Part shown: positions 1 through 7,074 of the stretch, one piece after another | Layout of the letters: each line of letters starts with the position of its first letter | Numbering within the stretch: position 1 is the first letter of the stretch | Assembly: GCA_018623405.1 (NCBI GenBank) | Contig: JAAZVO010000105.1 | Coordinates: forward strand, 1-8,405 | Direction: 5' to 3' | Length of the DNA stretch: 8,405 nucleotides | Origin: Crocinitomicaceae bacterium | GTDB taxonomy: Bacteria; Bacteroidota; Bacteroidia; Flavobacteriales_G; Salibacteraceae | Program-made: the position numbers and the translations under genes | Notes under the pieces: generated by a model | Told to the model about the DNA's origin: nothing | The model's database searches: none | What the model saw: only the letters and a program-made list of their open reading frames with translations

Positions 1-71
1 AAAGACCTCATTCAAGTTTAAATGGTCTTACTCCTGTTAAATTTGCAGAAAACTGTCCACGAATTAGTTAA
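1..71 (+). CDS. IS3-family transposase (OrfB, rve-type integrase), 3' end only
   Basis: Reading from position 3 gives 22 codons, RPHSSLNGLTPVKFAENCPR then IS, ending in TAA at 69-71. The block RPHSSLNGLTPVKFA matches the well-known C-terminal signature of IS3-family OrfB transposases (RPHxSLxxLTPxEFA), which lies just after the catalytic rve domain. The rest of the gene, including the DDE residues, lies outside the window to the left, so I cannot tell whether the element is intact. The tail after the signature is very short, as usual for this family, and the stop codon lies almost at the presumed end of the element. The call rests on recognising the motif in a short stretch, but no other common family ends this way. 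Confidence 0.78.
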   Translation, partial: RPHSSLNGLTPVKFAENCPRIS

Positions 72-73
72 CA
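53..73 (+). mobile_element. Probable right terminal inverted repeat of the IS3-family element
   Basis: The stretch beginning CTGTCCAC and ending GTTAACA overlaps the transposase stop codon. Read on the other strand it starts TGTTAAC and continues to GTGGACAG. That resembles the TGT-starting ends of some IS3-family elements, in which the transposase stop codon sits inside the right repeat. The left end is outside the window, so neither the pairing of the two ends nor a target-site duplication can be checked. The exact boundary at 73 is inferred. Confidence 0.4.
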
Positions 74-80
74 TCTACAT

Positions 81-126
81 CTTCGAGTGCTCGATGAAGT
101 AGAGTGTATTGAGAAGTAGGCAAAAC
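81..126 (+). repeat. Dispersed intergenic repeat, copy A
   Basis: This copy starts CTTCGAGTG and ends with GAGAAGTAGGCAAAAC at 111-126. The same two ends, in the same order and orientation, occur at 8348-8401, where the last 16 bases differ at one position. The middle differs in sequence and length between the copies. CTTCGAGTG...GTATCGAGAAG type elements are, from memory, frequent between genes in Bacteroidota. This copy lies only about 8 bp beyond the inferred end of the IS element. Confidence 0.6.
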
Positions 127-163
127 ATGAAATAATAATTTTAACAGGATTTAGTTTTCGGTT

Positions 164-193
164 TCCACCTTCGGTAAAGCTACGGCGAGTGGA
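164..193. repeat. Weak GC-richer hairpin-like segment
   Basis: TCCAC at 164-168 and GTGGA at 189-193 are perfect reverse complements. They enclose 20 bases that include CTTCGG and CTACGGCG. The core stem is only 5 bp with partial pairing inside. The segment is richer in G+C than its surroundings and abuts the heptad array. It could be a worn copy of a short palindromic intergenic element, or chance. Confidence 0.25.
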
Positions 194-194
194 T

Positions 195-282
195 TGGCTG
201 TTGGTTTCTGGCTGTTGGCTATTGGCAGTTGGCATTTAGCTGTTGGCTTCTGGCTTTAGTCTATAGTCAAAAGTCCATAGTC
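195..282. repeat. Heptanucleotide tandem repeat, about 12.6 units, two unit types
   Basis: From 195 the sequence divides without slippage into 7-bp units. The first nine (195-257) follow TGGCNNT: TGGCTGT, TGGTTTC, TGGCTGT, TGGCTAT, TGGCAGT, TGGCATT, TAGCTGT, TGGCTTC, TGGCTTT. The next four (258-282) follow AGTCNAN: AGTCTAT, AGTCAAA, AGTCCAT, then a partial AGTC. The heptad phase is kept across the switch. A 7-bp period does not preserve reading frame, and nothing suggests coding. Similar heptad tracts between genes are familiar to me from Bacteroidota genomes; their function is unknown to me. Confidence 0.85.
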
Positions 283-352
283 TTTTCTCCTTTTTCTTTC
301 GTCAAAGCACGATGTCTATTAAATTGATTGGGTTTTAGGGGATAGAGTTATA

Positions 353-2230
353 TCAATCCGTAACTCTTTTGTTAGTGAGGCTTATTTCCACTTTTCTTTC
401 TTTCATTGCGGGAAGGGAGTAAACTGATTTATTGTTGTTTAAATTAGAAAGGAAACTAGCCAATCCGCTTCTTTCTCCAATCGGTTGAATATTCAATACA
501 AGATTTAAAGTTTCAGGTATTTCTAGAAACTGGATAATAGCGTCTATTCTTCTGGCTGCAAGATTTTTATTGTAGGTAGAACTTGCTAACGGACTAGCAA
601 ACCCTTTTAGGTTGAGGTAAATGGTGTCTTGCGAAGTATAATTTTTCAACGTTTGCTTCATTTTTTGAAGCTTTTTATAAGACCCGGAAAACAAAATATC
701 AAAGAAATAATCTGTAGAATCTACCCCTTTATATGCTTGCTTTTGATTTTCATACATCTCAAATATTTCTTGATAAGCCAATGCCGATGAAGTAGCAATG
801 CCTCTCGGTTTTGGTTGGTCATTGGGAAAATAAACTGTAAAAGCGGTAGAAATTTCTGCAGGTATTTCATTACTTACTACAGCAGCGGTTGCATTATCAG
901 GTTCATCTGGTAATTCTGCTACCACAGTATCTTTTCTTTCTTTTTCTATTTTATGTTTGAAGAAATAAATGTCGTTGCAGCAGGTTTCACCTCGTAAGCT
1001 TATACTTCCTTTTCTATTGCTTACAAAAGTTCCATATTGTTTGCCTTCACTATAATTAAAGTAAAGATCATTGGTGGATGAATTGATTAAAGAACCGGTA
1101 TTTTCAGGAAAGCTATGGCTTTCAAAATCTCCTTTAACCCTAAAAACATCGTATCCTCCATAGCCCTCATGCCAATCTGACGAAAAATATAAGTAACTAC
1201 TATCATTATGAAAAAACGGGGTTATTTCATTTCCCTGAGAATTAACCCTTTGACCAATATTTTGAGGTTCGGTAAAATCACCATTTTTAAAACTGCTGAA
1301 ATAAATATCGAAGCCTCCGAAGCCGCCATTTCTGTTAGATGAAAACAGTAGAAATGTATCTTTTTCAATTATGCAAATTCTTGGGTGGGTGTTTAGAGCT
1401 TGTGGAGCATTAATGGAATTATTCAACTTTTTTACATTAAAAATTGAATCTTTATTATAACTAAGCCAATAAATACCACAATTATTTGAAGTTTCACAAA
1501 TGGTAGCTAATGCAAGATTGTTAAATGCTTTTGAAAAATTAGCAATATGAGAATATTCGGCTTGGGTTGAAGAATCTATTAGGGTAGTGGAGTTAGGTTG
1601 GTTTATAACTCCTTTCCAAATTTTTATAGCTTGATCAGCGCTTTTCTCAGGCAATCTATTGGCATAATCATACTCGGCATATTTTAGCGCCGCAAAGGTG
1701 ATGTTGCTATCTTCTTCTAAATAGGGAGCAAACTCAGAATGTATGGTATTTATGCTCCTATCTAAATGAAAAACTTCAAAGTATTTTGGGTCTTTTTCAT
1801 TTACCATTGCATAGCCACAACTTTTTTCTCGCTGCTTTGCCTCATCGAATAGCGGATGTTCATTTCCCTCTAATTTTTGAAAATCTCTAAAGTTTTTGGC
1901 AGCCTGTTTATACCTTCCGTTATATTGTTGGTTGAGGGCTAAATAAAAAAGTGCATCAGTACTTCCTTCTCGTAAAGGGTGATAATAGTAGTACTCGAAG
2001 GCAAATTCTGCTTTTTTATAATTGTTGTCTTTGTATAGTGCTTGTGCGCAATTCAGGTAAATATCTAACCTCGAAGAATCTAACTCATAGGCTTTTTTGT
2101 AATAATAAGCAGCTCCGGTATAGTCGTTGATTTGCTCAGACGATTTTGCTAAAGCCTCATAGTGTTTTGGTTTTTGAGCCCAAACAGAAAAGCCTCCTAA
2201 AACAAAAAGAAAAAGTAAAATTCTTTTCAT
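353..2230 (-). CDS. TPR-PD40-OmpA-like periplasmic protein (PorE-like architecture), T9SS-associated
   Basis: This 625-residue protein is the last gene of the operon. A signal peptide (about 1-19, ending VWAQ) has no lipobox cysteine, so a soluble periplasmic or envelope-associated protein is expected. TPR-like helices cover about 22-135. A PD40/WD40-like propeller covers about 150-430, with blade motifs such as LLFSSNRNGGFGGFDIYFS (294-312) and LYFSSDWHEGYGGYDVF (347-363). A linker of about 430-460 follows. The C-terminal part (about 463-618) looks like a diverged OmpA domain: TVYFPND, an insertion, LKGFASPLASSTYN, then LAARRIDAIIQFL and ERKVEIS. The usual GHTD of peptidoglycan-binding OmpA domains reads GFAS at 543-546, while the later arginine region is kept. 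The order TPR, propeller, OmpA matches PorE of Porphyromonas gingivalis, which links the T9SS to peptidoglycan; many paralogues exist, so orthology is not claimed. The start ATG overlaps the preceding stop by 1 nt (TAATG). No terminator hairpin is seen downstream. Confidence 0.85.
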   Translation of the reverse strand: MKRILLFLFVLGGFSVWAQKPKHYEALAKSSEQINDYTGAAYYYKKAYELDSSRLDIYLNCAQALYKDNNYKKAEFAFEYYYYHPLREGSTDALFYLALNQQYNGRYKQAAKNFRDFQKLEGNEHPLFDEAKQREKSCGYAMVNEKDPKYFEVFHLDRSINTIHSEFAPYLEEDSNITFAALKYAEYDYANRLPEKSADQAIKIWKGVINQPNSTTLIDSSTQAEYSHIANFSKAFNNLALATICETSNNCGIYWLSYNKDSIFNVKKLNNSINAPQALNTHPRICIIEKDTFLLFSSNRNGGFGGFDIYFSSFKNGDFTEPQNIGQRVNSQGNEITPFFHNDSSYLYFSSDWHEGYGGYDVFRVKGDFESHSFPENTGSLINSSTNDLYFNYSEGKQYGTFVSNRKGSISLRGETCCNDIYFFKHKIEKERKDTVVAELPDEPDNATAAVVSNEIPAEISTAFTVYFPNDQPKPRGIATSSALAYQEIFEMYENQKQAYKGVDSTDYFFDILFSGSYKKLQKMKQTLKNYTSQDTIYLNLKGFASPLASSTYNKNLAARRIDAIIQFLEIPETLNLVLNIQPIGERSGLASFLSNLNNNKSVYSLPAMKERKVEISLTNKRVTD

Positions 2231-3225
2231 TAAATAAAAGTTGGGCAGGTTTTAAATCTCCTGTGAGACTCATTAAAAACATTGAATACATAAACAAACC
2301 CTAGCTCATAGGCTCCGCGGTATTCAGTAGCGGTATTAAAGGCAGAGGTGTTTACATCGTATGCAAAGCCAAATTGCCAATTTTGGTATTTAAGCCCAAC
2401 ACTTGCAGCCCATGCATCTTGCCAACGGTGCATTACGCCGAATAATAAACTCTGATAATTAAACCTGCCATTTTTTAAAATCCACTCCGCATTTAGTCCA
2501 CCAAAAAGCTCTTTGAAGTTTCCTTGCAAGTTATAGTAGGCATTTGGGGCCAACAATAAATTTCTTGCAATTGGAAATTGATAGCTAATAGCAGCCAAAT
2601 AGCGCGATTGAAAGCTACTTTGGTTGCCTTCAATAACTTCAGGAGTTGAGAGGTTTGCGTAAACTCCACCAATTTGCAGCACCTGCCTGTTGTTAAAAAA
2701 TACCTTGTAATTTGCACCAATGGTAAAGTTGGGCTTACTTCCTGAGATGTTTCCTCTAACTTCGCCGGTTGGGTTGTTTATGGTGTTGTTATTTCCTAAA
2801 TATTGATCGCCAAAGGTGAGGCGGTTTAAATCTACCGATTGAAAAATAAACTCAGGAGTTACCCCTAATGAAAGTTGATGTGTGGAATCGAATAGGGGAA
2901 TGTGGTAGGCTAGGTCTGCGGCAAGTCTATTGGTAGTAAAATTTGATGTGCCTGCCACATCGTTAAATACATGCAAGCCAACACCTAAACCGGGCAAAAA
3001 TTTAAACCCCGACTTTTCTCCACCTAACCCAAAAGTAGAGTAGGGTTTACTTACATTTCTCCATTGATTTCGATGGATTCCCGATATCCGATAATCTTCA
3101 ACAAAATCACCTGTTTGGGCAGGATTAAAGTATGTTCTTAAAATGCCATATTGGGTAAAGTGTAAGTCTTGACCAAAAGCAAGTTGAACTCCAAAAAATA
3201 ATATGAAAAGAACCAAAATTCTCAT
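2230..3225 (-). CDS. PorP/SprF-family type IX secretion outer-membrane protein
   Basis: This 331-residue protein begins with a signal peptide (about 1-18, ending FGQ), followed directly by the family hallmark DLHFTQY, then YFNPAQTG and YRISGIHRNQWRNVSKPYSTF (split by only a few residues). The rest alternates polar and aromatic residues as in an outer-membrane beta barrel, and the C-terminus CPTFI is typical of the family. Length and architecture fit PorP/SprF. In Flavobacterium johnsoniae, SprF is needed for secretion of its neighbour SprB, which carries a type B C-terminal domain. Here the neighbour upstream also carries one, so this is probably the partner of that cargo; the pairing is inferred. 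The start ATG overlaps the cargo stop codon by 4 nt (ATGA), and its own TAA overlaps the next ATG by 1 nt, suggesting coupled translation and fixed stoichiometry. Not named porP or sprF because these genomes carry many paralogues. Confidence 0.92.
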   Translation of the reverse strand: MRILVLFILFFGVQLAFGQDLHFTQYGILRTYFNPAQTGDFVEDYRISGIHRNQWRNVSKPYSTFGLGGEKSGFKFLPGLGVGLHVFNDVAGTSNFTTNRLAADLAYHIPLFDSTHQLSLGVTPEFIFQSVDLNRLTFGDQYLGNNNTINNPTGEVRGNISGSKPNFTIGANYKVFFNNRQVLQIGGVYANLSTPEVIEGNQSSFQSRYLAAISYQFPIARNLLLAPNAYYNLQGNFKELFGGLNAEWILKNGRFNYQSLLFGVMHRWQDAWAASVGLKYQNWQFGFAYDVNTSAFNTATEYRGAYELGFVYVFNVFNESHRRFKTCPTFI

Positions 3226-6200
3226 CGCACCAAAGTGATATCGCCTTTTTTGTAAAACCTTTGATTGTCAATACATTCAACATCTGCATCGAAATAATAA
3301 ACACCTTCAGGGGCGTTTTCTCCATTTATGGTTCCATCCCAAGTGGGTTGGTTGTTGTTAAGGGAAATAACCAACTCGCCCCATCGGTTGTAAATGGGTA
3401 ATGAAAACTCGAGAATGTTCTTCCCAAAAATGGTAAACTCATCATTTAAGTTATCTCCGTTAGGCGTAAATCCGGTAGGAATAAACAATTCTGGTTCATC
3501 ACAAATAATTTCTTTTACGAACAAGGTTTTTGTGGCTGTAGCTTTACAATTGGTATTTGAAGGGTCGTAAACTTCAACAGTGTAAGTGGTAGTAGCTGTA
3601 GGACTTACTGTTACGCTTTGGCCTACCTCTGTTGTATTTTGCCATTGGTAATTAAATCCTGATGGAAAAGCTTCTAGCGTAGCAGATTTTCCAAGAAAAA
3701 CTGTATCTGAAGAAGCCAAAAGCAAGGTGCTATCTCTATTAAAAGTCGAAACATTTACCAATACATTTTCTAATCCTTGGCAATTGGCTTTGTTGGTAGA
3801 GGTAACAAAATAATTTCTTGAAATTGGCGGTGCAACCAACACAGAACTTGAATCTGCATTGGAAAGAATAAAACCTGTTGGTTCCCAACTAAAACTCAAG
3901 GCATCAAGTGGATTTACTGAGAAGGCATTCAGCCAAATAGAATCTCCTAAACAAAGGTTTTGGTTATCTGAGGCTTTTAATGAGAATTGGCTTAGTTGTA
4001 TGGTAACACTGTCTTCAGCAATACAATCGTTTGGGTTTATAGCCCTTATATAGTATTTGTTGATGGCGCCTGAAGGAATTACTTGATAATCTGCATTGAT
4101 GAAGAAATTTAAAGTATCAGAAAAGTTACTTTGGCTAGACCATAAATAAAATTGAATTGGGGTAATAGGAGCTGCACTCAATTGAATGGTATCTGCTTCG
4201 CAAAGGGTTGAATCCTCAATTGTTGAAAATAGCACAGAATCTAGAGTTACAGGCAATAAAATAGAATCTACGCAAACTCCATCATCTCGCAATAAAATCA
4301 TAGTTATTAAAGAGTCTGTGGTAATTTGGGTATTTGCTAGGTTCGAATCTGCCACATTTTCTGTTTGAACCCACTTGTAACTATAGCGAGCCTCATTTTG
4401 GAGACCGCTGTTAAATGGAACTCCGCTACAAACCAACTCATTTGGTAGAAGCGTTGTAGTATCTTCTTGTATAACAATAACTCTTCTTATTGAATCCGAT
4501 AGGTTACATGAGTTAGTATCAGAAAGCGATAGCGTTACTTCATACCTGCCGGGTGCGGTAAATGTTTTTGTAGGAAGGGTATCGTTTGAAAAAGTTCCAT
4601 CTCCAAAATTCCATTGAAATTGGGTTGAGTTTTGGGTGAGGCTTGTGTTATTTACCTGCAATTGAAAAGGTGAACAAGCAATTTCATCAATAGTAAAATC
4701 TGCAACTACCAAGGGCAGTAAAAAATCCATTTTAAAAACACCAATGTTGCACCCTGCATTATTATCTGCCGAAAATGCGTTCGCAGGAAAAATTGGAAAG
4801 TCTGAGTTTCCTCCGCACCCCGCACAAACCGCTTGATATATTTTTCCCTTTCTATCAAATCTACTTGTGCCACCATCTACATGTTCAGAAGAAACATTGC
4901 CTCCGTAGTAACTAGCATAGTTTACTTGTTGGGCATCATCAGAGAGTACAAAAAGGTAAAAATCGTTGCCATCGGTTGTTGTTTGTTGGGCCGAGGTATT
5001 GGTGATGAACATGCTATCAACAGACGTGGTTCTATTATTTAAAAAGAATTGCTGATTAGTTGCGCCGCCCCATCCCGATAGGTAAATAGAATTGCATAGG
5101 TCAACCAAAAAAGCAGTTGGCGAAATATTGGGATTGGCTTTTTGGCGGCTGAGGTCGTCAGTACCAAATCGAGTTGACCAATGAATGGAGTCTAACTCAG
5201 GGTTAAACTTGATGATAAACTGCCCGGCATTGTAGGTGAGGTAGTCAATAGAGTCTGCATCTAAGTTTACAATAAATGCCAAGCCTTGAGATTCTGTTTG
5301 CCCGAGCAGGTAAACATTTTCGTTTCGGTCTAACTCAACAAAATAACTTTGATCGTAAACGTTGGTGCCTAAATAACTAGACTCTTGCAAAGTGGTACCA
5401 TCGGCAGAAATTCTACCCAAATAACTATCGCTTCTACCGCCCAAAAATCCTTGAAAAAAGAAGTTTGAAAAAGAGGGAAGGTCTGTAGAGTTGGTTCCGC
5501 CGGCAACGTAAATATCACCCGAACTGGTTATGGCCAAGCTGTAGAGAGCATCTTCGTTATTGCCTCCGTAAAAAGAGCTCCAAATCATGGTAGAAAGGTC
5601 GCCTGATAATTTCATGATAACACCATCTTGCCCTGTACCTTTTGTGGGTTGAAAAGGTGTGCCCTCCATTGGGAAATCAGCGCTTTGGGTGCAGGTAGCG
5701 ATGTAAACATTGTCTTCAAAGTCAATTTCTATTTCGCCTCTAACCTCATCTGCATAATTGTAGCGTAAAGAATCTATGTTGTTGATGCCATCGTTATCTG
5801 AACCTCCAATAAAGGTGGAAGCCACCAAACTTTTACCGTCTTGTGAAAACCGGCTAACCACTAAGTCGCACGAAACATCGTATTCCACTCCAAGGCCATT
5901 ATTGGTAAATAGATCAACCGAAGTGCTGCCTGATGCAAATGAGGTATCATAAGCATTGGCGGTAACAGGATAATTAAACGAACCTGATGTTCCAAATACA
6001 TACAATTCATCGCGAGTATTTACAAATAAACTGTGGGGCATTTCATCGGCGAAACCACCAATAAATGTAGAATAGACAAGGCCTGTACCATCTTTCGTGA
6101 ATTTTGAAATTCCCATATCGGTACCACCAAAACCACCTGAACCCCCTTTAAAATTAGTTTGAAAAGCTCCTGTTGTGGTAGGGTAGGTGCCGTTGGCCCC

Positions 6201-7013
6201 GAAAACTGTTGAGCCTGAGTAAAGAAAACCTTCAGAATCGAATGTGGCGGTGTATCCAAAATTGTTGGAAGTTGAACCGGAATAGGTTGAAAATATGAGT
6301 GTTGGATCGATAACCAAAGTATAGTTAGCGTTGTATTTTCCAACTTCAAAACCCAATTGATTGCCTTTTAATTGGAAGTTGCAATCAACAAGTATTTTTT
6401 TTCCCTTAATTATTTGGTAGGCAATGGGTTGGTGCTCTTCAATAGTACCCAATACGGTTTCTAATACGAGTTTTCCTTTTTCAATTTTGGGTTTTACACC
6501 TTCAATTAAGGCTTTAATTTTATTGGGGTTTTGGTTTTGGGAGACATGAAACTCATATTTTAACCCTTCATGATTGGCAAACCATTTTAGATGAATACCA
6601 TCATAAAAATTATCAATCCATAAACTTTTGGCAGGATAAATTCCCGTTGCTTGATTTTTTCCTAAAAAGTAATTGAGGTAATAGTTGAAGTTTTCGGTTT
6701 CTGAAAAAGACTTATTAACTGAAGTTTCCTGCCAATTTATTTTGAAGGCGTGATGTTGCAATTTTTCATCTTTAGTAACCATTATTTCACCGTGATGGTA
6801 TCGACTTAGTTTTTGTTGATCAAAAAAGTGGTAGGTGAAAGAGGCATCTTCAATAAATAAATGGCCACTTGGAATATCAACTCTGTATTTTACATTTTGG
6901 TGAAACTGTCCTTGATTTGGCACAAATGCAAAATGGCTATTTGGTTCATGCCCAAACAAAAGCAGTGATGCAAACCACAGAAAAATTAGTGTTATGTATT
7001 TCTTTATCGCCAA
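3222..7013 (-). CDS. Large secreted multidomain protein with type B (gliding-motility) C-terminal domain, T9SS cargo
   Basis: This 1263-residue protein is the first gene of the operon. Order of parts: signal peptide (about 1-21, KKYITLIFLWFASLLLFG); DUF7948-like N-terminal domain (about 25-238, starting FVPNQGQFHQNVKYRV and ending YTLVIDPTLIFSTY); SBBP-type beta-propeller (about 240-765), with blade markers YSTFIGG (314), ASTFIGG (398), WSSFYGG (477), SSYLGT (545), WSTRFGT (612) and ASYYGG (700); PKD domain (about 769-848, with WNFGDGTFS and PGRYEVTLSLSD); Ig-like or PKD-like modules (about 850-1165); and a C-terminal domain (about 1173-1263) with IPTGFTPNGDNLNDEF, IYNRWGELV, WDGTINGENAPEGVYYF and KKGDITLVR. 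The last fits the gliding-motility-associated CTD (TIGR04131/CHU_C, type B), the T9SS signal. The protein is probably exported to the cell surface or medium; ligand unknown, no enzyme domain seen. The start is TTG: the frame is open upstream only to a stop about 27 nt before it, with no ATG or GTG, and the first ATG (residue 78) would remove the signal peptide. Confidence 0.92.
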   Translation of the reverse strand: MAIKKYITLIFLWFASLLLFGHEPNSHFAFVPNQGQFHQNVKYRVDIPSGHLFIEDASFTYHFFDQQKLSRYHHGEIMVTKDEKLQHHAFKINWQETSVNKSFSETENFNYYLNYFLGKNQATGIYPAKSLWIDNFYDGIHLKWFANHEGLKYEFHVSQNQNPNKIKALIEGVKPKIEKGKLVLETVLGTIEEHQPIAYQIIKGKKILVDCNFQLKGNQLGFEVGKYNANYTLVIDPTLIFSTYSGSTSNNFGYTATFDSEGFLYSGSTVFGANGTYPTTTGAFQTNFKGGSGGFGGTDMGISKFTKDGTGLVYSTFIGGFADEMPHSLFVNTRDELYVFGTSGSFNYPVTANAYDTSFASGSTSVDLFTNNGLGVEYDVSCDLVVSRFSQDGKSLVASTFIGGSDNDGINNIDSLRYNYADEVRGEIEIDFEDNVYIATCTQSADFPMEGTPFQPTKGTGQDGVIMKLSGDLSTMIWSSFYGGNNEDALYSLAITSSGDIYVAGGTNSTDLPSFSNFFFQGFLGGRSDSYLGRISADGTTLQESSYLGTNVYDQSYFVELDRNENVYLLGQTESQGLAFIVNLDADSIDYLTYNAGQFIIKFNPELDSIHWSTRFGTDDLSRQKANPNISPTAFLVDLCNSIYLSGWGGATNQQFFLNNRTTSVDSMFITNTSAQQTTTDGNDFYLFVLSDDAQQVNYASYYGGNVSSEHVDGGTSRFDRKGKIYQAVCAGCGGNSDFPIFPANAFSADNNAGCNIGVFKMDFLLPLVVADFTIDEIACSPFQLQVNNTSLTQNSTQFQWNFGDGTFSNDTLPTKTFTAPGRYEVTLSLSDTNSCNLSDSIRRVIVIQEDTTTLLPNELVCSGVPFNSGLQNEARYSYKWVQTENVADSNLANTQITTDSLITMILLRDDGVCVDSILLPVTLDSVLFSTIEDSTLCEADTIQLSAAPITPIQFYLWSSQSNFSDTLNFFINADYQVIPSGAINKYYIRAINPNDCIAEDSVTIQLSQFSLKASDNQNLCLGDSIWLNAFSVNPLDALSFSWEPTGFILSNADSSSVLVAPPISRNYFVTSTNKANCQGLENVLVNVSTFNRDSTLLLASSDTVFLGKSATLEAFPSGFNYQWQNTTEVGQSVTVSPTATTTYTVEVYDPSNTNCKATATKTLFVKEIICDEPELFIPTGFTPNGDNLNDEFTIFGKNILEFSLPIYNRWGELVISLNNNQPTWDGTINGENAPEGVYYFDADVECIDNQRFYKKGDITLVR

Positions 7014-7018
7014 GCTTG

Positions 7019-7048
7019 TAAATGTAATAAGACGGAACCTTTACCAAA
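7019..7048 (-). promoter_or_regulatory. Probable Bacteroidota-type promoter for the T9SS operon
   Basis: On the minus strand, TTTG (complement of 7045-7048) is followed after 18 nt by TACATTTA (complement of 7019-7026). The Bacteroidota consensus is TTTG, about 19 nt, TAnnTTTG, so the -7 box matches 7 of 8 and the spacing is right. Only 5 nt separate the -7 box from the TTG start, so transcription would begin at or beside the start codon, giving a leaderless or nearly leaderless message. Confidence 0.45.
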
Positions 7049-7059
7049 GGGTTGGGTAA

Positions 7060-7067
7060 TATCTTTG
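7060..7067 (+). promoter_or_regulatory. Probable -7 promoter box for the Gre-like gene
   Basis: TATCTTTG is an exact match to the Bacteroidota -7 consensus TAnnTTTG. It ends 7 nt before the ATG at 7075. No good -33 TTTG is present at the expected distance (only TTTA at 7040-7043, with a short 16-nt spacer). The implied 5' leader is only a few nucleotides long. The site shares the 61-bp gap with the opposing operon promoter. Confidence 0.45.
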
Positions 7068-7074
7068 TGAACCG

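Noticed and set aside
154..164. Inverted match of GTTTTCGGTTT with 8212-8222 as possible ends of a larger mobile unit
   Set aside because: Eleven bases of low-complexity sequence are within chance for this window, and no target duplication is visible.
195..282. CRISPR-like array
   Set aside because: The units are 7 bp and contiguous with no spacers; it is a tandem heptad repeat.
283..352. Terminator for the T9SS operon downstream of its last gene
   Set aside because: No stem followed by a T run is visible on the minus strand; only a purine-rich stretch is present.
2493..2720. 75-codon minus-strand frame inside the PorP/SprF gene
   Set aside because: It is an out-of-frame shadow of a clearly recognised gene, with no family motif.
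3125..3325. 66-codon minus-strand frame across the cargo/PorP junction
   Set aside because: It overlaps two genes with strong domain evidence, and its translation has no recognisable features.
3859..5042. Three plus-strand frames (3859-4053, 4186-4368, 4833-5042) antisense to the large cargo gene
   Set aside because: All lie opposite well-supported Ig-like, PKD and propeller coding sequence, with low-complexity or unremarkable translations.
6020..6349. 109-codon minus-strand frame inside the cargo gene
   Set aside because: It is a shifted reading of the SBBP propeller region; the main frame carries the repeat motifs without interruption.
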